From the NCBI GenBank assembly GCA_021773215.1, contig JAJFKM010000033.1, positions 62,001-126,000 of the forward strand: a stretch of DNA of 64,000 nucleotides, written 5' to 3'. This DNA is from Gammaproteobacteria bacterium. GTDB lineage: Bacteria > Pseudomonadota > Gammaproteobacteria > Eutrophobiales > Eutrophobiaceae. The position numbers and the translations under genes were made by a program. The notes under the pieces are model-generated. The model was not told where the DNA came from. It saw only the letters and a list, made by a program, of their open reading frames with translations, and did no database searches. This document shows positions 36,932 through 47,366 of the stretch, piece after piece; the stretch's first letter is position 1; the number at the start of each line of letters is the position of its first letter.

Positions 36932-38127
36932 GATACTTCTCCTGAATTTAACACTTCATTCAACCATCGCGCATAAGCCCAATCGAGCCATGGCATTAAT
37001 TTTTGCAGATCAGATGCTTCGACTGTTGCACCGCCCCATAAACGAAAACCGGTCGGTGCACTTCGATAAGCGGCTATATCAAAGGCAACCTCTTCTTCTT
37101 GCAGCCATTGACACATTAAGCCAATCGCAGCCTGTTGTTCTTCTTCACTCAAAGTTGCAAACTCTTTGGAAACAAGCTTTAAACACATTGATGTCGTCGA
37201 TAAGGTTTCTGTCTTGTTTGGCAACCAATCTATCCATTCGGTTTGACTCACCCAGGTATCCACTGCCTTGAAATTATCATTACAACGCTGAATCAAGGCG
37301 GATAACCCACCAATTGACTCAGCCCAACTTAATGCCGAGTGCAAATCTTCCAGCGCCAACATACTTGGTGTATTTAATGTTGCGCCTTTAAACACGCCTT
37401 GAGTGACTTTACAGTTCTTGGCAATTCGAAAGATCTTCGGTAATGGTCGTGATGGCTGATAGGTTTCTAGCCGTTCAATGGCCTTGGGACTTAAAGCCAA
37501 CATACCAAAGCCCCCTTCACTACCCAGAACCTTTTGCCAGGACCAGGTAACAACATCGAGTTTTTGAAAATCCATGTCCATGGCAAATGCCGCAGAGGTA
37601 GCATCACAAAAAACAATGCCTTTTTGATCTGGAGATATCCAATCCAAATCAGGAACACGGACGCCACTAGTCGTGCCGTTATAGACGAAAACGATATCGC
37701 GATCGGTTTTTGCCTGAGATAAATCTGGCAAATCACCATAGTCAGCTTGGAAAATATTCAGATCATCAATCTTCAATTGATTCTGGATGTCATCAGCCCA
37801 ATCGTTGGAAAAACTTTCCCAAACAAAGACATCGACACCGCATGACCCTAGCATCGACCATAAAGCCAATTCAAAGGCACCAGTATCAGAAGCAGGCACG
37901 ATCGCCAGTTGCCAGTCATCAGGTAAACCTAATAAATTAGCCGAACGCGTGATAGCTTCTTGTAAACGGGATTTTGGTATGGGTGCTCGATGACTTCGAC
38001 CCAGATTACTGTCTGAAAGGTGGGATAGATTCCACCCAGGATGTTTTTTACACGGTCCGGATGAAAAACGAGGATCGTCCGGCCGCAATGCAGGCTTTTC
38101 ACAAAGCCGTTTAGCAGATGTGTTCAT
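36928..38127 (-). CDS. serC: Phosphoserine aminotransferase (TIGR01365-like class)
   Basis: SerC transaminates 3-phosphohydroxypyruvate with glutamate using PLP. The 399-residue protein is not the enteric SerC type. It resembles the divergent class found in alphaproteobacteria and Methanosarcina, with the N-terminal KPALRPDDPRFSSGPCKKHPG motif, NLGRSHRAPIPKSRL near residue 41, FCDATSAAFAMDMDF near 171 and the PLP lysine in VVTWSWQKVLGSEGGFG near 192. It is the first gene of the serine operon, so serine synthesis is complete from 3-phosphoglycerate. Confidence 0.9.
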   Translation of the reverse strand: MNTSAKRLCEKPALRPDDPRFSSGPCKKHPGWNLSHLSDSNLGRSHRAPIPKSRLQEAITRSANLLGLPDDWQLAIVPASDTGAFELALWSMLGSCGVDVFVWESFSNDWADDIQNQLKIDDLNIFQADYGDLPDLSQAKTDRDIVFVYNGTTSGVRVPDLDWISPDQKGIVFCDATSAAFAMDMDFQKLDVVTWSWQKVLGSEGGFGMLALSPKAIERLETYQPSRPLPKIFRIAKNCKVTQGVFKGATLNTPSMLALEDLHSALSWAESIGGLSALIQRCNDNFKAVDTWVSQTEWIDWLPNKTETLSTTSMCLKLVSKEFATLSEEEQQAAIGLMCQWLQEEEVAFDIAAYRSAPTGFRLWGGATVEASDLQKLMPWLDWAYARWLNEVLNSGEVS

Positions 38128-38320
38128 TGTCTAATCTCTAATTAGTCGACGGTTTGCTCCGTCAGGCGCGGAAGATACTATCTCAATTTGGAAGGAATGC
38201 AAAAATTATTTTTAAATTCAGTAATCGGATTGATATTGCGTTAAGCACTAATTTCACTTAATCTGCTGCGTCGCGTCAATTAACTAATTATCAACCTAGC
38301 CAAAAGGTATCAGTGAAACC

Positions 38321-40504
38321 ATGGAAATTGAAACTGAAGATTACGTTACAGCAGGAAAACTGCACATCAAAAAAAGTCTCTACGAACTTGTAAAAAAAGA
38401 GATCGCGCCAAAAACAGAAGTCACCAACAAAAACTTCTGGGCATCGCTAGAGAAAATACTTTCCGACTTCATGCCGCGAAATGCAGCGCTATTAAAAAAA
38501 CGTGATGCATTACAAAAAAAGATAGATGCCTGGCATATTGAACATCGTGGTAAAAAGCATAAGCCTGCAGCCTATAAAAAATTTCTGAAAGAAATTGGTT
38601 ACCTAGTCGATGAAGTCGAAGATTTTAATATCAATACTGAAAATGTTGATGATGAAATTGCTGTAGTCCCTGGACCTCAACTTGTCGTGCCATTAGATAA
38701 TGCTCGTTATGTTTTAAATGCCGTTAATGCACGTTGGGGTAGTTTATATGACGCCTCTTACACGACGGACACAATTCCTCAAGGGAATGGATGTAGAAGA
38801 ATCAAAAAATATAATCCTATACGTGGTGATCGCGTTATTGAGCGTGGACGGAACTTGCTCGACAGACATTTTGCATTGGAAAGAGATACACACAAGCATG
38901 TAACTCAATATCTTATAAGAGACAATCAACTCGTTGTACATTTCGGTGATGGTTCTGAGACAACATTACTCAAACCACAACAGTTTATAGGTTATACAGG
39001 CAAACCAGACTTCCCGGATTCAGTACTCCTTTGTCATCATAATTTGCATCTGGAGATCAAATTTGGTGATGGTTTATTTATTGGTCGCCGTGATCACGCC
39101 AAGATTTATGATATACATATTGAATCTGCCATCACAGCAATTATGGATTGTGAAGATTCGGTTGCCTCTGTTGATACTGAAGATAAATTAAAAGTGTATC
39201 GTAATTGGCTAGGTTTAATGAAGGGCACTCTAGTACGTACGGTTGAAAAAGACGATAAAACTATTGAACGTACCATGGAACCGGACAAAGAATTTATCGG
39301 AACGAATGGCAAGCCGGTGCTAAAAAAGGGTCGAAGCTTGATGCTGGTACGTAATGTAGGCAGTCACCTCTATACCGATATGGTTTTGTATAATGATGAA
39401 CAAGTACCTGAATCAATGGTGGACCTATTGGTCACTTCGCTTTGTGCCATTCATGATATTAAAGGAAGTTCAAAACGCCCTAACAGTTTAAAAGGCTCTG
39501 TCTATATTGTTAAACCAAAGATGCATGGACCTGAAGAAGTCGCGTTTGCAAATGAATTATTTACCCGCGCGGAAGAAGTACTCAAATTATCGAAGAACAG
39601 CTTAAAAATGGGCATCATGGATGAAGAACGACGCACATCTGTGAACCTAAAAGCATGTATCAAGGCAGCTAGTGAGCGTTTGGTTTTCATTAATACCGGT
39701 TTTCTGGATCGTACTGGTGATGATATCCATACTAATATGGAAGCAGGTCCTGTTATTCCCAAGGCAGAAATTAAACATGCAAAATGGTTGCAGGCTTATG
39801 AAGCCTCTAATGTTCAAATTGGTCTAGAGTGTGGTTTAAAAGACAAGGCACAGATCGGGAAAGGGATGTGGGCGATGCCTGAAGAAATGCAAAACATGAT
39901 GAAGACCAAGATTCAACATCTAAAGGCCGGAGCCAATACATCCTGGGTACCTTCGCCTGTTGCCGCAACATTGCACTCTATTCATTACCATCGCCTCAAC
40001 GTAAAGAGTAGACAAGACGCTTTAATGACAGCAGCAAAGATACCCGTAGATGATATTCTTGATATTCCAATTATTGATAAAAAACGCAAGCTATCTCCAC
40101 TTGAGATACGCCATGAGCTGGAAAATAATGCACAGGGCATACTTGGCTATGTATCACGCTGGGTAGGTCAAGGAGTCGGTTGCTCCAAGGTTCCGGACAT
40201 CAATGATGTCGCGTTGATGGAAGACTGTGCAACCTTAAGAATATCGAGCCAACATATCGCTAACTGGTTACATCATGGCGTCATTACCAAGGAAGAAGTA
40301 CGTGATGCAATGAAACGAATGGCGGTAATAGTTGATCGCCAAAATCGAGATGACAGGCACTATGAACCGATGTCGAAAGATTTTAATGAGAGTGTACCCT
40401 TTCAGGCTGCTCTCGATCTGGTACTAAAAGGTCGTAAACAAGCTAACGGTTATACTGAATTTATTCTTTATAAGCGAAGACAAGAACAGAAAATATTAGC
40501 CTAA
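38321..40504 (+). CDS. glcB: Malate synthase G
   Basis: GlcB condenses glyoxylate with acetyl-CoA to malate. The 727-residue monomeric G isoform is recognised by its length and motifs: YDASYTTDTIPQGNGC near residue 145, ESAITAIMDCEDSVASVD near 266 (metal-site glutamate and aspartate), RNVGSHLYTDMVL near 344 with the catalytic arginine, MGIMDEERRTSVNLKAC, and FINTGFLDRTGDDIHT near 460. No isocitrate lyase lies in the window, so glyoxylate may come from glycolate or from genes elsewhere. AAAGG precedes the ATG. Confidence 0.96.
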   Translation: MEIETEDYVTAGKLHIKKSLYELVKKEIAPKTEVTNKNFWASLEKILSDFMPRNAALLKKRDALQKKIDAWHIEHRGKKHKPAAYKKFLKEIGYLVDEVEDFNINTENVDDEIAVVPGPQLVVPLDNARYVLNAVNARWGSLYDASYTTDTIPQGNGCRRIKKYNPIRGDRVIERGRNLLDRHFALERDTHKHVTQYLIRDNQLVVHFGDGSETTLLKPQQFIGYTGKPDFPDSVLLCHHNLHLEIKFGDGLFIGRRDHAKIYDIHIESAITAIMDCEDSVASVDTEDKLKVYRNWLGLMKGTLVRTVEKDDKTIERTMEPDKEFIGTNGKPVLKKGRSLMLVRNVGSHLYTDMVLYNDEQVPESMVDLLVTSLCAIHDIKGSSKRPNSLKGSVYIVKPKMHGPEEVAFANELFTRAEEVLKLSKNSLKMGIMDEERRTSVNLKACIKAASERLVFINTGFLDRTGDDIHTNMEAGPVIPKAEIKHAKWLQAYEASNVQIGLECGLKDKAQIGKGMWAMPEEMQNMMKTKIQHLKAGANTSWVPSPVAATLHSIHYHRLNVKSRQDALMTAAKIPVDDILDIPIIDKKRKLSPLEIRHELENNAQGILGYVSRWVGQGVGCSKVPDINDVALMEDCATLRISSQHIANWLHHGVITKEEVRDAMKRMAVIVDRQNRDDRHYEPMSKDFNESVPFQAALDLVLKGRKQANGYTEFILYKRRQEQKILA

Positions 40505-40521
40505 CAAAGACTGTCTAAAAT

Positions 40522-40546
40522 AATACTCCCTCGTTGAGGGAGTATT
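40522..40546. terminator. Convergent terminator between glcB and the PfkB kinase
   Basis: A perfect 11-bp stem (AATACTCCCTC 40522-40532, GAGGGAGTATT 40536-40546) with a 3-base loop lies 17 bases after the glcB stop and just before the minus-strand kinase stop. It can serve both genes. Confidence 0.82.
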
Positions 40547-40551
40547 GATTC

Positions 40552-41487
40552 TTAAATATTAAATCCAAATTCTTTCTCAAACTTTACTTTAAAATCATCA
40601 AGTGTAAATGAATGATTTTGTGTTCCATGCTGAGCAATTTTGATTGAACCCATGAGTGAGGCAATCCTTCCTGTCGTTTCCCAATCCATATCGTTAGTTA
40701 GTCCATAAAGTAAACCGGCACGGTATGCATCACCACAACCGGTTGGATCAGTGATTGATTCTGGTTTCACACAGGGTATTTCTATTTGTTTATCTTTGGT
40801 ATAGATAATTGAACCATCACCACCACGAGTCACGATCAATGCCTCAACCTGTGCTGAAATTTCAACTGCTGTCAGACCAGATTTATCTTGCATCATCTGC
40901 CACTCATAATCATTAACCGTTACCCAAGTCGCTTGTTTTATGAATTTCTTTAAGTCATCACCATCAAACATGGGCATGCCCTGGCCTGGATCGAAGATGA
41001 AGGGGATGCCAGCAGCGACGAATTGTTCAGCATGTTGCAACATACCATCACGACCATCAGGTGAGATGATCCCCATTTTACAATCTTTGGCATCAGTGAC
41101 CTTGTTTTGACGTGACTCATTCATCGCACCCGGATGAAAAGCAGTGATCTGATTATCATCCAGATCTGTCGTAATGAATGCCTGACCAGTAAATGCTTCA
41201 TCAATAACGGTGATGTGTTGCCGATTCATGCCGCGCTTATCCATCCAGTAAGCATAGGGATCAAAATCCTTACCTACTGTGGCCATAGGCAATGCAATCT
41301 TGTCATCAAGCAAATTAAGATTGTAGGCTATATTTCCGGCACAGCCACCAAACTCGCGGCGCATCTCTGGCACAAGAAATGAAACATTAATCATATGTAC
41401 TTTCTCAGGAAGAATATGATTTTTAAATTGATCAGGAAATATCATAATATGGTCATATGCCATAGACCCACAAATCAAAACACTCAT
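40552..41487 (-). CDS. PfkB-family carbohydrate/nucleoside kinase (adenosine-kinase-like)
   Basis: This is a 311-residue ribokinase-fold kinase. The glycine pair FGGCAGNIAYNLNLLD near residue 46 and the C-terminal signature ITDPTGCGDAYRAGLLYGL near 246, with the catalytic aspartate, are intact. IIYTKDKQIEIP and VNDYEWQMM are typical of the branch annotated as adenosine kinase or carbohydrate kinase in beta- and gammaproteobacteria. The phosphate acceptor cannot be read from sequence. It has no operon partner. Confidence 0.85.
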   Translation of the reverse strand: MSVLICGSMAYDHIMIFPDQFKNHILPEKVHMINVSFLVPEMRREFGGCAGNIAYNLNLLDDKIALPMATVGKDFDPYAYWMDKRGMNRQHITVIDEAFTGQAFITTDLDDNQITAFHPGAMNESRQNKVTDAKDCKMGIISPDGRDGMLQHAEQFVAAGIPFIFDPGQGMPMFDGDDLKKFIKQATWVTVNDYEWQMMQDKSGLTAVEISAQVEALIVTRGGDGSIIYTKDKQIEIPCVKPESITDPTGCGDAYRAGLLYGLTNDMDWETTGRIASLMGSIKIAQHGTQNHSFTLDDFKVKFEKEFGFNI

Positions 41488-41637
41488 AATTTAGAACCCT
41501 TTGGTATTAATTATTGAATATCACTAATTAGATAGTATTAATGATGAATAAGAATAGTTACAACGTGCAATATATCATCCCTTAAGAGGCCTGTTAATTT
41601 TATTTTTTAATTAAAAGAGCATGCATCAAAACTTATA

Positions 41638-42294
41638 GTGATTAAAACCATGACATTAACTCAGTCAATATTTCACCAACACACCTTCTTTGCTTTGTTC
41701 ATATATGGCTTAAGCATTGTTATTGTGCTTCCGTTATTTGTATTTATTCACGACAAGCTTGATAACAACTTCTTGCAGTTCTGCTGGAATAAAATCGGCA
41801 TGCCGTTAATTAGAGCATTCTTAATTATTGGCTTTATCTTGCTTATTTATCCGACTAATTTTGGCCTTGATGCAGCACCATCTATTAATGAACTTCTGTC
41901 TGTAGATGATAAACGCTCAAGTTTTCTGATTAATATGATCTTTTTGCTGACATTCCTTTTTCCTTCCATCCCTTTGTTAGGAAAACTGGATGAATTAACC
42001 ATTCCATTGCAAGGTATTCTATGTTCGATGATTATTTTTAGTTGGTTATGTCAGGGGTTAAATATTGAGAAGTATAGCCTGTGGCCTGATTTTAAAGTGT
42101 TTGCTTTAATCATACTCATGTCTGTAGCCACACACTGGTTAGCTAAACATGTCTCCGAGTTTACTGGTGACTATCTTGATAAATTATTCCATCGCGACGG
42201 TTTTAAAACACTTAGCTTCAAAGCCGTCGTGCTTATCATGCAATGTCCGGTTATTTTTATATTCGGGATATATCTCGGCAAGCAATTACCATGA
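41638..42294 (+). CDS. Hypothetical multi-pass membrane protein
   Basis: This 218-residue protein has about six hydrophobic segments: about 18-36, 57-75, 98-114, 128-142, 157-172 and 198-214. The GTG at 41638 or the ATG four codons later may be the start. I recognise no domain or catalytic motif. A long inverted-repeat element follows 66 bases after its stop. Confidence 0.6.
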   Translation: MIKTMTLTQSIFHQHTFFALFIYGLSIVIVLPLFVFIHDKLDNNFLQFCWNKIGMPLIRAFLIIGFILLIYPTNFGLDAAPSINELLSVDDKRSSFLINMIFLLTFLFPSIPLLGKLDELTIPLQGILCSMIIFSWLCQGLNIEKYSLWPDFKVFALIILMSVATHWLAKHVSEFTGDYLDKLFHRDGFKTLSFKAVVLIMQCPVIFIFGIYLGKQLP

Positions 42295-42360
42295 AAATGC
42301 ACACAGGTTTTTACTATTAGTCTGAGATCTGCTTAATATTAAGATACGAAAAATCAACCC

Positions 42361-42483
42361 GCCACAGAGGACACAGAGAAAGGCAAATAAACTACAAGAA
42401 TGATAAAATCTCATTAAATATAGTCTGATCCTCTTTATATTTTTATTGAAATAGCGTTTGTTTTTCTCTGTGTCCTCTGTGGC
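42361..42483. repeat. MITE-like element with 21-bp perfect terminal inverted repeats
   Basis: The arm GCCACAGAGGACACAGAGAA plus one A (42361-42381) is repeated in exact inverted orientation at 42463-42483, enclosing an 81-base AT-rich centre without an ORF. Similar CCACAGAG-ACACAGAG words recur in many proteobacterial genomes as dispersed miniature repeats. It lies between two convergent genes, and the right arm is followed by a T-run, so it can also fold as a terminator for either. Confidence 0.8.
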
Positions 42484-42518
42484 TTTTTTAGTTTTATAAA
42501 CTTTTGATTGAAAAGAAG

Positions 42519-45380
42519 TCAGGACGCCTTTTTGACTTTAATTGTAGTCTTAAATTTAGCCAGCACCTGTTTCAAAAATTCACCTGTATGTGAGTCGGGA
42601 TGTTCAGCCAATTGTTCAGGTGTGCCCACTGCAACTATTTCGCCCCCACCATCACCACCTTCTGGCCCCAGATCGACAACCCAGTCGGCTGTTTTGATTA
42701 CATCAAGATTATGCTCAATAACGATGATGGTGTTGCCATGTTCTCTTAATCGATGGAGTATATCGAGTAACTGTTGAATATCATGAAAATGTAGTCCTGT
42801 AGTTGGTTCATCGAGTATATACAGTGTTTTACCGGTATCCCTTTTTGACAACTCTTTAGAAAGTTTTACACGTTGTGCTTCACCACCTGACAAGGTGGTC
42901 GCATTTTGTCCAAGCTTGATATACGACAAACCGACATCTACTAATGTTTGCAACTTACGCGCGAGTACTGGCACAGCATCAAAAAATTCGCGCGCTTCTT
43001 CGACGCTCATATCCAATGTTTCATGAATATTTTTGCCTTTGTAACGCACATCCAGTGTTTCTCTATTGTAACGTTTACCCTTACAAGTATCGCAAGGCAC
43101 ATAGATGTCGGGAAGAAAATGCATCTCGACTTTTATCAAGCCATCACCCTGACACGCTTCACAACGTCCACCTTTTACGTTGAAGCTAAAACGACCGGGT
43201 TTGTAAGCTCGCGATCGTGCCTCTGCCGTCGCAGCAAATAGCTCACGAATGGGTGTAAATAGTCCGGTGTAGGTAGCCGGGTTTGAGCGCGGTGTACGTC
43301 CTATGGGGCTTTGATCAATATCAACAACTTTATCGAAGTGTTCCAGACCATGAATAGATGCATAAGGCGCAGGCATTGTATTCGCCCGATTTAGATCGCG
43401 CGCCACTATTTGATAGAGCGTGTCATTTATCAATGTCGATTTACCTGAGCCTGACACGCCTGTAATACACGTCATTAAACTAACTGGGATAACAAGATCG
43501 ACATGTTTTAAATTATTGCCTGTCGCATCTTTTAATTCCATTACTTGCGATGGATTAAAAGGAACGCGATCTTGTGGAACCGGGATTTGTTTTTTGCCTG
43601 ACAAATATTGTCCTGTTAAAGAATTTTTATCAGCCGCAATCATCTCTGGTGTACCTTGAGAAACAATTTCACCGCCATGGACACCTGCGCCTGGTCCAAT
43701 ATCAATCACATGTTCAGCTGCATTAATCGCCTCTTCATCATGCTCAACAACAATAACGGTATTTCCTAAATCTCTAAGGTGATATAAGGTTTTTAGTAAG
43801 CGTTGATTATCTCTTTGGTGTAATCCAATAGAGGGTTCATCAAGAATATACATAACGCCTACTAGTCCTGCACCAATCTGACTAGCTAAGCGAATACGTT
43901 GAGCCTCTCCTCCAGACAGAGTCTCGGCACTGCGTTCAAGCGTCAAATAATCAAGCCCAACATTGACCAGAAAGTTAAGTCGGTCATTGACCTCCTTTAA
44001 AATCTTAACGGCAATCTTGCCGCGGGCACCCTCTAACTCCAGTGTTTTAAATAATGACTGTGCCTTAATCACTGTCATAGCTGTAATATCTGATAATGCG
44101 ATATTATTGATTAAGACATTGCGTGCAGATTTATTTAAGCGAGTTCCCCCACATGTCGGGCAAGGTTTATGAGTTTGGTATTTCGCCAACTCTTCCCGAA
44201 CCATGACTGAATCCGTTTCCAGATAGCGTCGTTGTAAATTTGGTATAACACCTTCGAAAGAATGTTTTCGAATGACAACTTTGTTCTTCTCACGCAGATA
44301 CTCGAACTCTATCTCCTCATCACCACTGCCATAGAGCAGAATGTTTTTTATATCATCTGATAATTCTTCATAGGGAGTATCAAGCTCAAACTGATAATGC
44401 GCTGCAATTGAGCTGATCATCTGAAAATAATAGGCATTGCGCCTGTCCCAACCTTTAATTGCTCCACCAGGTAAACTGAGTTCAGGGTGTTGAACAACAC
44501 GCCCCGGATCAAAATATTGAATATGTCCTAAGCCATCACACTTACCGCATGCACCAGCAGGATTATTAAAGGAAAATAGCCGTGGTTCTAATTCACTCAG
44601 ACTATAACCACATTTATTACAGGCAAACCGGGAAGAGAATAACTGTTCTTCAGCTTTTTTATCTGCTTCCATCGGCACAATGAGTGCCACGCCGTCTGAT
44701 AAACGCAATGCCGTTTCAAATGATTCGGCCAAGCGTAATTGCAAATCCTCTTTGACCTTAAAACGATCAACAACGACCTCAATAGTATGTTTTTTACGTA
44801 ATTCGAGTTCAGGTACCGCATCCAATTCAACTATATGCCCATCAATACGAGCACGGATAAAACCTTCAGTGCGTAAGCGTTCTAATACCTGAAGATGCTC
44901 CCCTTTGCGTTCCTGTATGACAGGGGCCAGGAGCATGAGACGTTCTTCCTGAGGCCTGGTCAAAACCAAATCCACCATCTGTGTAATGGTTTGTGCCTCT
45001 AATAATGTCTTATGCTCAGGACAATGGGGCTGACCGACACGCGCGAACAATAAGCGCAGGTAATCATATATCTCTGTAATCGTACCTACTGTAGATCGAG
45101 GATTATGCGATGTTGTCTTTTGCTCAATAGAAATGGCTGGGGACAAACCTTCGATGTGATCGACGTCAGGTTTTTCCATCATCGACAAAAACTGTCTGGC
45201 ATAGGCAGACAGGGATTCGACATATCGCCTTTGACCTTCGGCATAGATGGTGTCGAACGCCAAAGAAGACTTACCCGAACCAGATAGCCCGGTCACGACA
45301 ATCAACTTATCGCGCGGAATATCAATATCAATATTTTTTAAATTATGGGTCCGGGCACCACGTATACTAATCGTATCCAT
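42519..45380 (-). CDS. uvrA: UvrABC system protein A
   Basis: UvrA is the damage-recognition ATPase of nucleotide excision repair. The 953-residue protein has two ABC ATPase modules: Walker [15 protein letters not shown] near residue 31 and [13 protein letters not shown] near 640, and signatures [12 protein letters not shown] near 490 and [15 protein letters not shown] near 830. Zinc sites are CNKCGY with CGKCDGLG, and CEACQGDG with CDTCKGKRY. It diverges from an MFS gene and ssb, a standard neighbourhood. I found no LexA box in the 78-base promoter gap. Confidence 0.98.
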   Translation of the reverse strand: MDTISIRGARTHNLKNIDIDIPRDKLIVVTGLSGSGKSSLAFDTIYAEGQRRYVESLSAYARQFLSMMEKPDVDHIEGLSPAISIEQKTTSHNPRSTVGTITEIYDYLRLLFARVGQPHCPEHKTLLEAQTITQMVDLVLTRPQEERLMLLAPVIQERKGEHLQVLERLRTEGFIRARIDGHIVELDAVPELELRKKHTIEVVVDRFKVKEDLQLRLAESFETALRLSDGVALIVPMEADKKAEEQLFSSRFACNKCGYSLSELEPRLFSFNNPAGACGKCDGLGHIQYFDPGRVVQHPELSLPGGAIKGWDRRNAYYFQMISSIAAHYQFELDTPYEELSDDIKNILLYGSGDEEIEFEYLREKNKVVIRKHSFEGVIPNLQRRYLETDSVMVREELAKYQTHKPCPTCGGTRLNKSARNVLINNIALSDITAMTVIKAQSLFKTLELEGARGKIAVKILKEVNDRLNFLVNVGLDYLTLERSAETLSGGEAQRIRLASQIGAGLVGVMYILDEPSIGLHQRDNQRLLKTLYHLRDLGNTVIVVEHDEEAINAAEHVIDIGPGAGVHGGEIVSQGTPEMIAADKNSLTGQYLSGKKQIPVPQDRVPFNPSQVMELKDATGNNLKHVDLVIPVSLMTCITGVSGSGKSTLINDTLYQIVARDLNRANTMPAPYASIHGLEHFDKVVDIDQSPIGRTPRSNPATYTGLFTPIRELFAATAEARSRAYKPGRFSFNVKGGRCEACQGDGLIKVEMHFLPDIYVPCDTCKGKRYNRETLDVRYKGKNIHETLDMSVEEAREFFDAVPVLARKLQTLVDVGLSYIKLGQNATTLSGGEAQRVKLSKELSKRDTGKTLYILDEPTTGLHFHDIQQLLDILHRLREHGNTIIVIEHNLDVIKTADWVVDLGPEGGDGGGEIVAVGTPEQLAEHPDSHTGEFLKQVLAKFKTTIKVKKAS

Positions 45381-45458
45381 TCAAAGATTTCACTATTCTA
45401 GAAGCAACCTGCTAATATAAATGGTTTTGCAAACTCGATCCAAGATAACTTCAAAATA

Positions 45459-46676
45459 ATGAATTCAATGTCCATGTCAGCTACCGAATTAAAGGCAGCA
45501 TTGTCACTCTCTGTGGTCTTTTTTCTACGCATGCTGCCCTTATTTATGCTTTTACCTGTTTTAAGTTTGGCAGGAGAGTCATACCAGTACTCAACGCCTC
45601 AGTTATTGGGTATTGCCTTAGGTATTTATGGTCTGACTCAGGCCAGTCTACAAATTCCGTTTGGCATGTTATCGGACCGATTTGGCAGAAAGCCGATTAT
45701 TTGCTTAGGATTGATCATATTTATTATAGGCAGCCTAATTGCGGCAATGTCAGATTCAGTTTATGGGTTGATTTTGGGTAGAGCATTGCAAGGGGCTGGT
45801 GCTATAGCAGCGGCAATAATGGCTCTGGCAGCTGATCTCAGCACCGAACAGCATCGTACCAAGGTCATGGCCCTTATCGGAATAAGTATTGGTATCTCAT
45901 TCTCTGTTGCCTTTGTATTAGGTCCATTACTGTATAATCATATAGGCATAAGCGGGCTGTTTTATTTTGGTATCTGTCTAGCAATCCTAGCGATTTTAAC
46001 TCTGTTGATCATCGTCCCAAACCCGCTAGAACGATCTGAAAGGAATAAAGGCTCGATTAATCTTCAGAGCTTAAAATCAGTTTTCTCCAATCCCTACCTG
46101 CTTAAACTAGACATCAGCATCTTTAGCTCTCATTTAATCCTAATGGCCAACTTCGTCGTGATTCCACTCTCATTACGTGATTATGTGCAACTCGCGCCTA
46201 CATCACATTGGCAGGTGTACCTTGGCGTTTTATTCGCGTCTTTGTTTATTATGGTGCCATTTATGATGTTTGGTGAGCGATTGAAGAAGACAAGAGTATT
46301 TTACACCATCAGTATTATACTCATCATACTCTCTCAGGCCGGGCTCGCTTTCTTCCACATAAATCTGATATCGCTGGCCTTATTTATGGTTTTATTCTTT
46401 GGTGCATTCAATTACCTAGAAGCACTCCTGCCTTCCGAGGTCTCTAAAGCAACTACCGCTGAAACCAAAGGTACTGCTCTCGGGGTCTATTCCAGTTCTC
46501 AATTCATTGGGATTTTTATTGGTGGTCTGCTTGGTGGTTTTTTCCACCAACAATTTGGCATTACAAGTGTTCATTCCTTTTGTCTGTTCATGGCGCTATT
46601 ATGGTTCTGCATAATCATGTACCTGCCTCATAATGAGAATACGTATAAAAATAGACTTGAAGAAAATATGGTCTAA
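45459..46676 (+). CDS. MFS transporter (YajR-like)
   Basis: This is a 405-residue major facilitator with twelve membrane segments. The loop 2-3 signature GMLSDRFGRKPIICLG near residue 69 and the ALQGAGAIAAAIMALAADL segment near 109 (motif C region) mark a drug/proton antiporter-like protein. Genes of this type commonly lie between uvrA and ssb in gammaproteobacteria. Substrate is unknown. Three closely spaced Met codons at the N-terminus leave the exact start open. Confidence 0.9.
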   Translation: MNSMSMSATELKAALSLSVVFFLRMLPLFMLLPVLSLAGESYQYSTPQLLGIALGIYGLTQASLQIPFGMLSDRFGRKPIICLGLIIFIIGSLIAAMSDSVYGLILGRALQGAGAIAAAIMALAADLSTEQHRTKVMALIGISIGISFSVAFVLGPLLYNHIGISGLFYFGICLAILAILTLLIIVPNPLERSERNKGSINLQSLKSVFSNPYLLKLDISIFSSHLILMANFVVIPLSLRDYVQLAPTSHWQVYLGVLFASLFIMVPFMMFGERLKKTRVFYTISIILIILSQAGLAFFHINLISLALFMVLFFGAFNYLEALLPSEVSKATTAETKGTALGVYSSSQFIGIFIGGLLGGFFHQQFGITSVHSFCLFMALLWFCIIMYLPHNENTYKNRLEENMV

Positions 46677-46823
46677 AGCGAAAATGATTCATCATAATGT
46701 TTGTCTGGAATCTGAATCTATTTATTTAAAATGATTCTTTGAAGTTTTATAAGCCTTTCACAGACTTAGATAATACAGTTAACAAATAGTCCAATAAATT
46801 TAATTTTTTAGGAGAGCATCAAC

Positions 46824-47309
46824 ATGGCACGGGGTGTAAATAAAGTCATTCTAGTTGGCAATCTGGGTAACGATCCAGATATACGATACACCGCAGGTGG
46901 TGCTGCAGTGGCAAACATTAGTATTGCAACTGCAGAGTCCTGGAAAGATAAAAATAGTGGAGAGCAACAAGAAAGAACAGAATGGCACCGTGTTGTTTTT
47001 TTCGGTCGTCTTGCAGAAATTGTCGGTGAATACCTCCGTAAAGGCTCACAAGTTTATGTTGAAGGTCGCCTACAAACTCGTAAATGGCAAGATAAAGAAG
47101 GGCTTGACCGCTATACAACTGAAATTGTCGCAAATGAAATGCAAATGCTTGGCAGCAAGAGTGGCGGCTCTGCAAATTATGAATCAGCACCTCAGTCTCA
47201 ACCTGCTCAGAACCAGAACTATGCGCCTGCTGAATCACAAACAGCACCTGCTCCTGCTTCGTCACCAGCACCTGCAGCCGATGATTTTGATGACGATATC
47301 CCGTTTTGA
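46824..47309 (+). CDS. ssb: Single-stranded DNA-binding protein
   Basis: SSB is a tetrameric OB-fold protein that coats single-stranded DNA in replication, repair and recombination. The 161 residues comprise the OB domain (about 1-112, [18 protein letters not shown] and [17 protein letters not shown]), a Q/P/A-rich disordered linker, and the conserved acidic tip DDFDDDIPF that binds partner proteins. TTAGGAGAG precedes the ATG. Confidence 0.98.
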   Translation: MARGVNKVILVGNLGNDPDIRYTAGGAAVANISIATAESWKDKNSGEQQERTEWHRVVFFGRLAEIVGEYLRKGSQVYVEGRLQTRKWQDKEGLDRYTTEIVANEMQMLGSKSGGSANYESAPQSQPAQNQNYAPAESQTAPAPASSPAPAADDFDDDIPF

Positions 47310-47366
47310 TACTTGCTTTAGATAATATTTGTTAAGTCATTTAATTTAGCAACAAGAATTACACCA

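Noticed and set aside
45381-46823. SOS (LexA) boxes at uvrA and ssb
   Set aside because: Both promoter gaps were read for CTGT-N8-ACAG and none was found.
46855-47325. 156-codon ORF in another frame over ssb
   Set aside because: It is a shadow of ssb with leucine- and glutamine-rich nonsense sequence and no ribosome-binding site.
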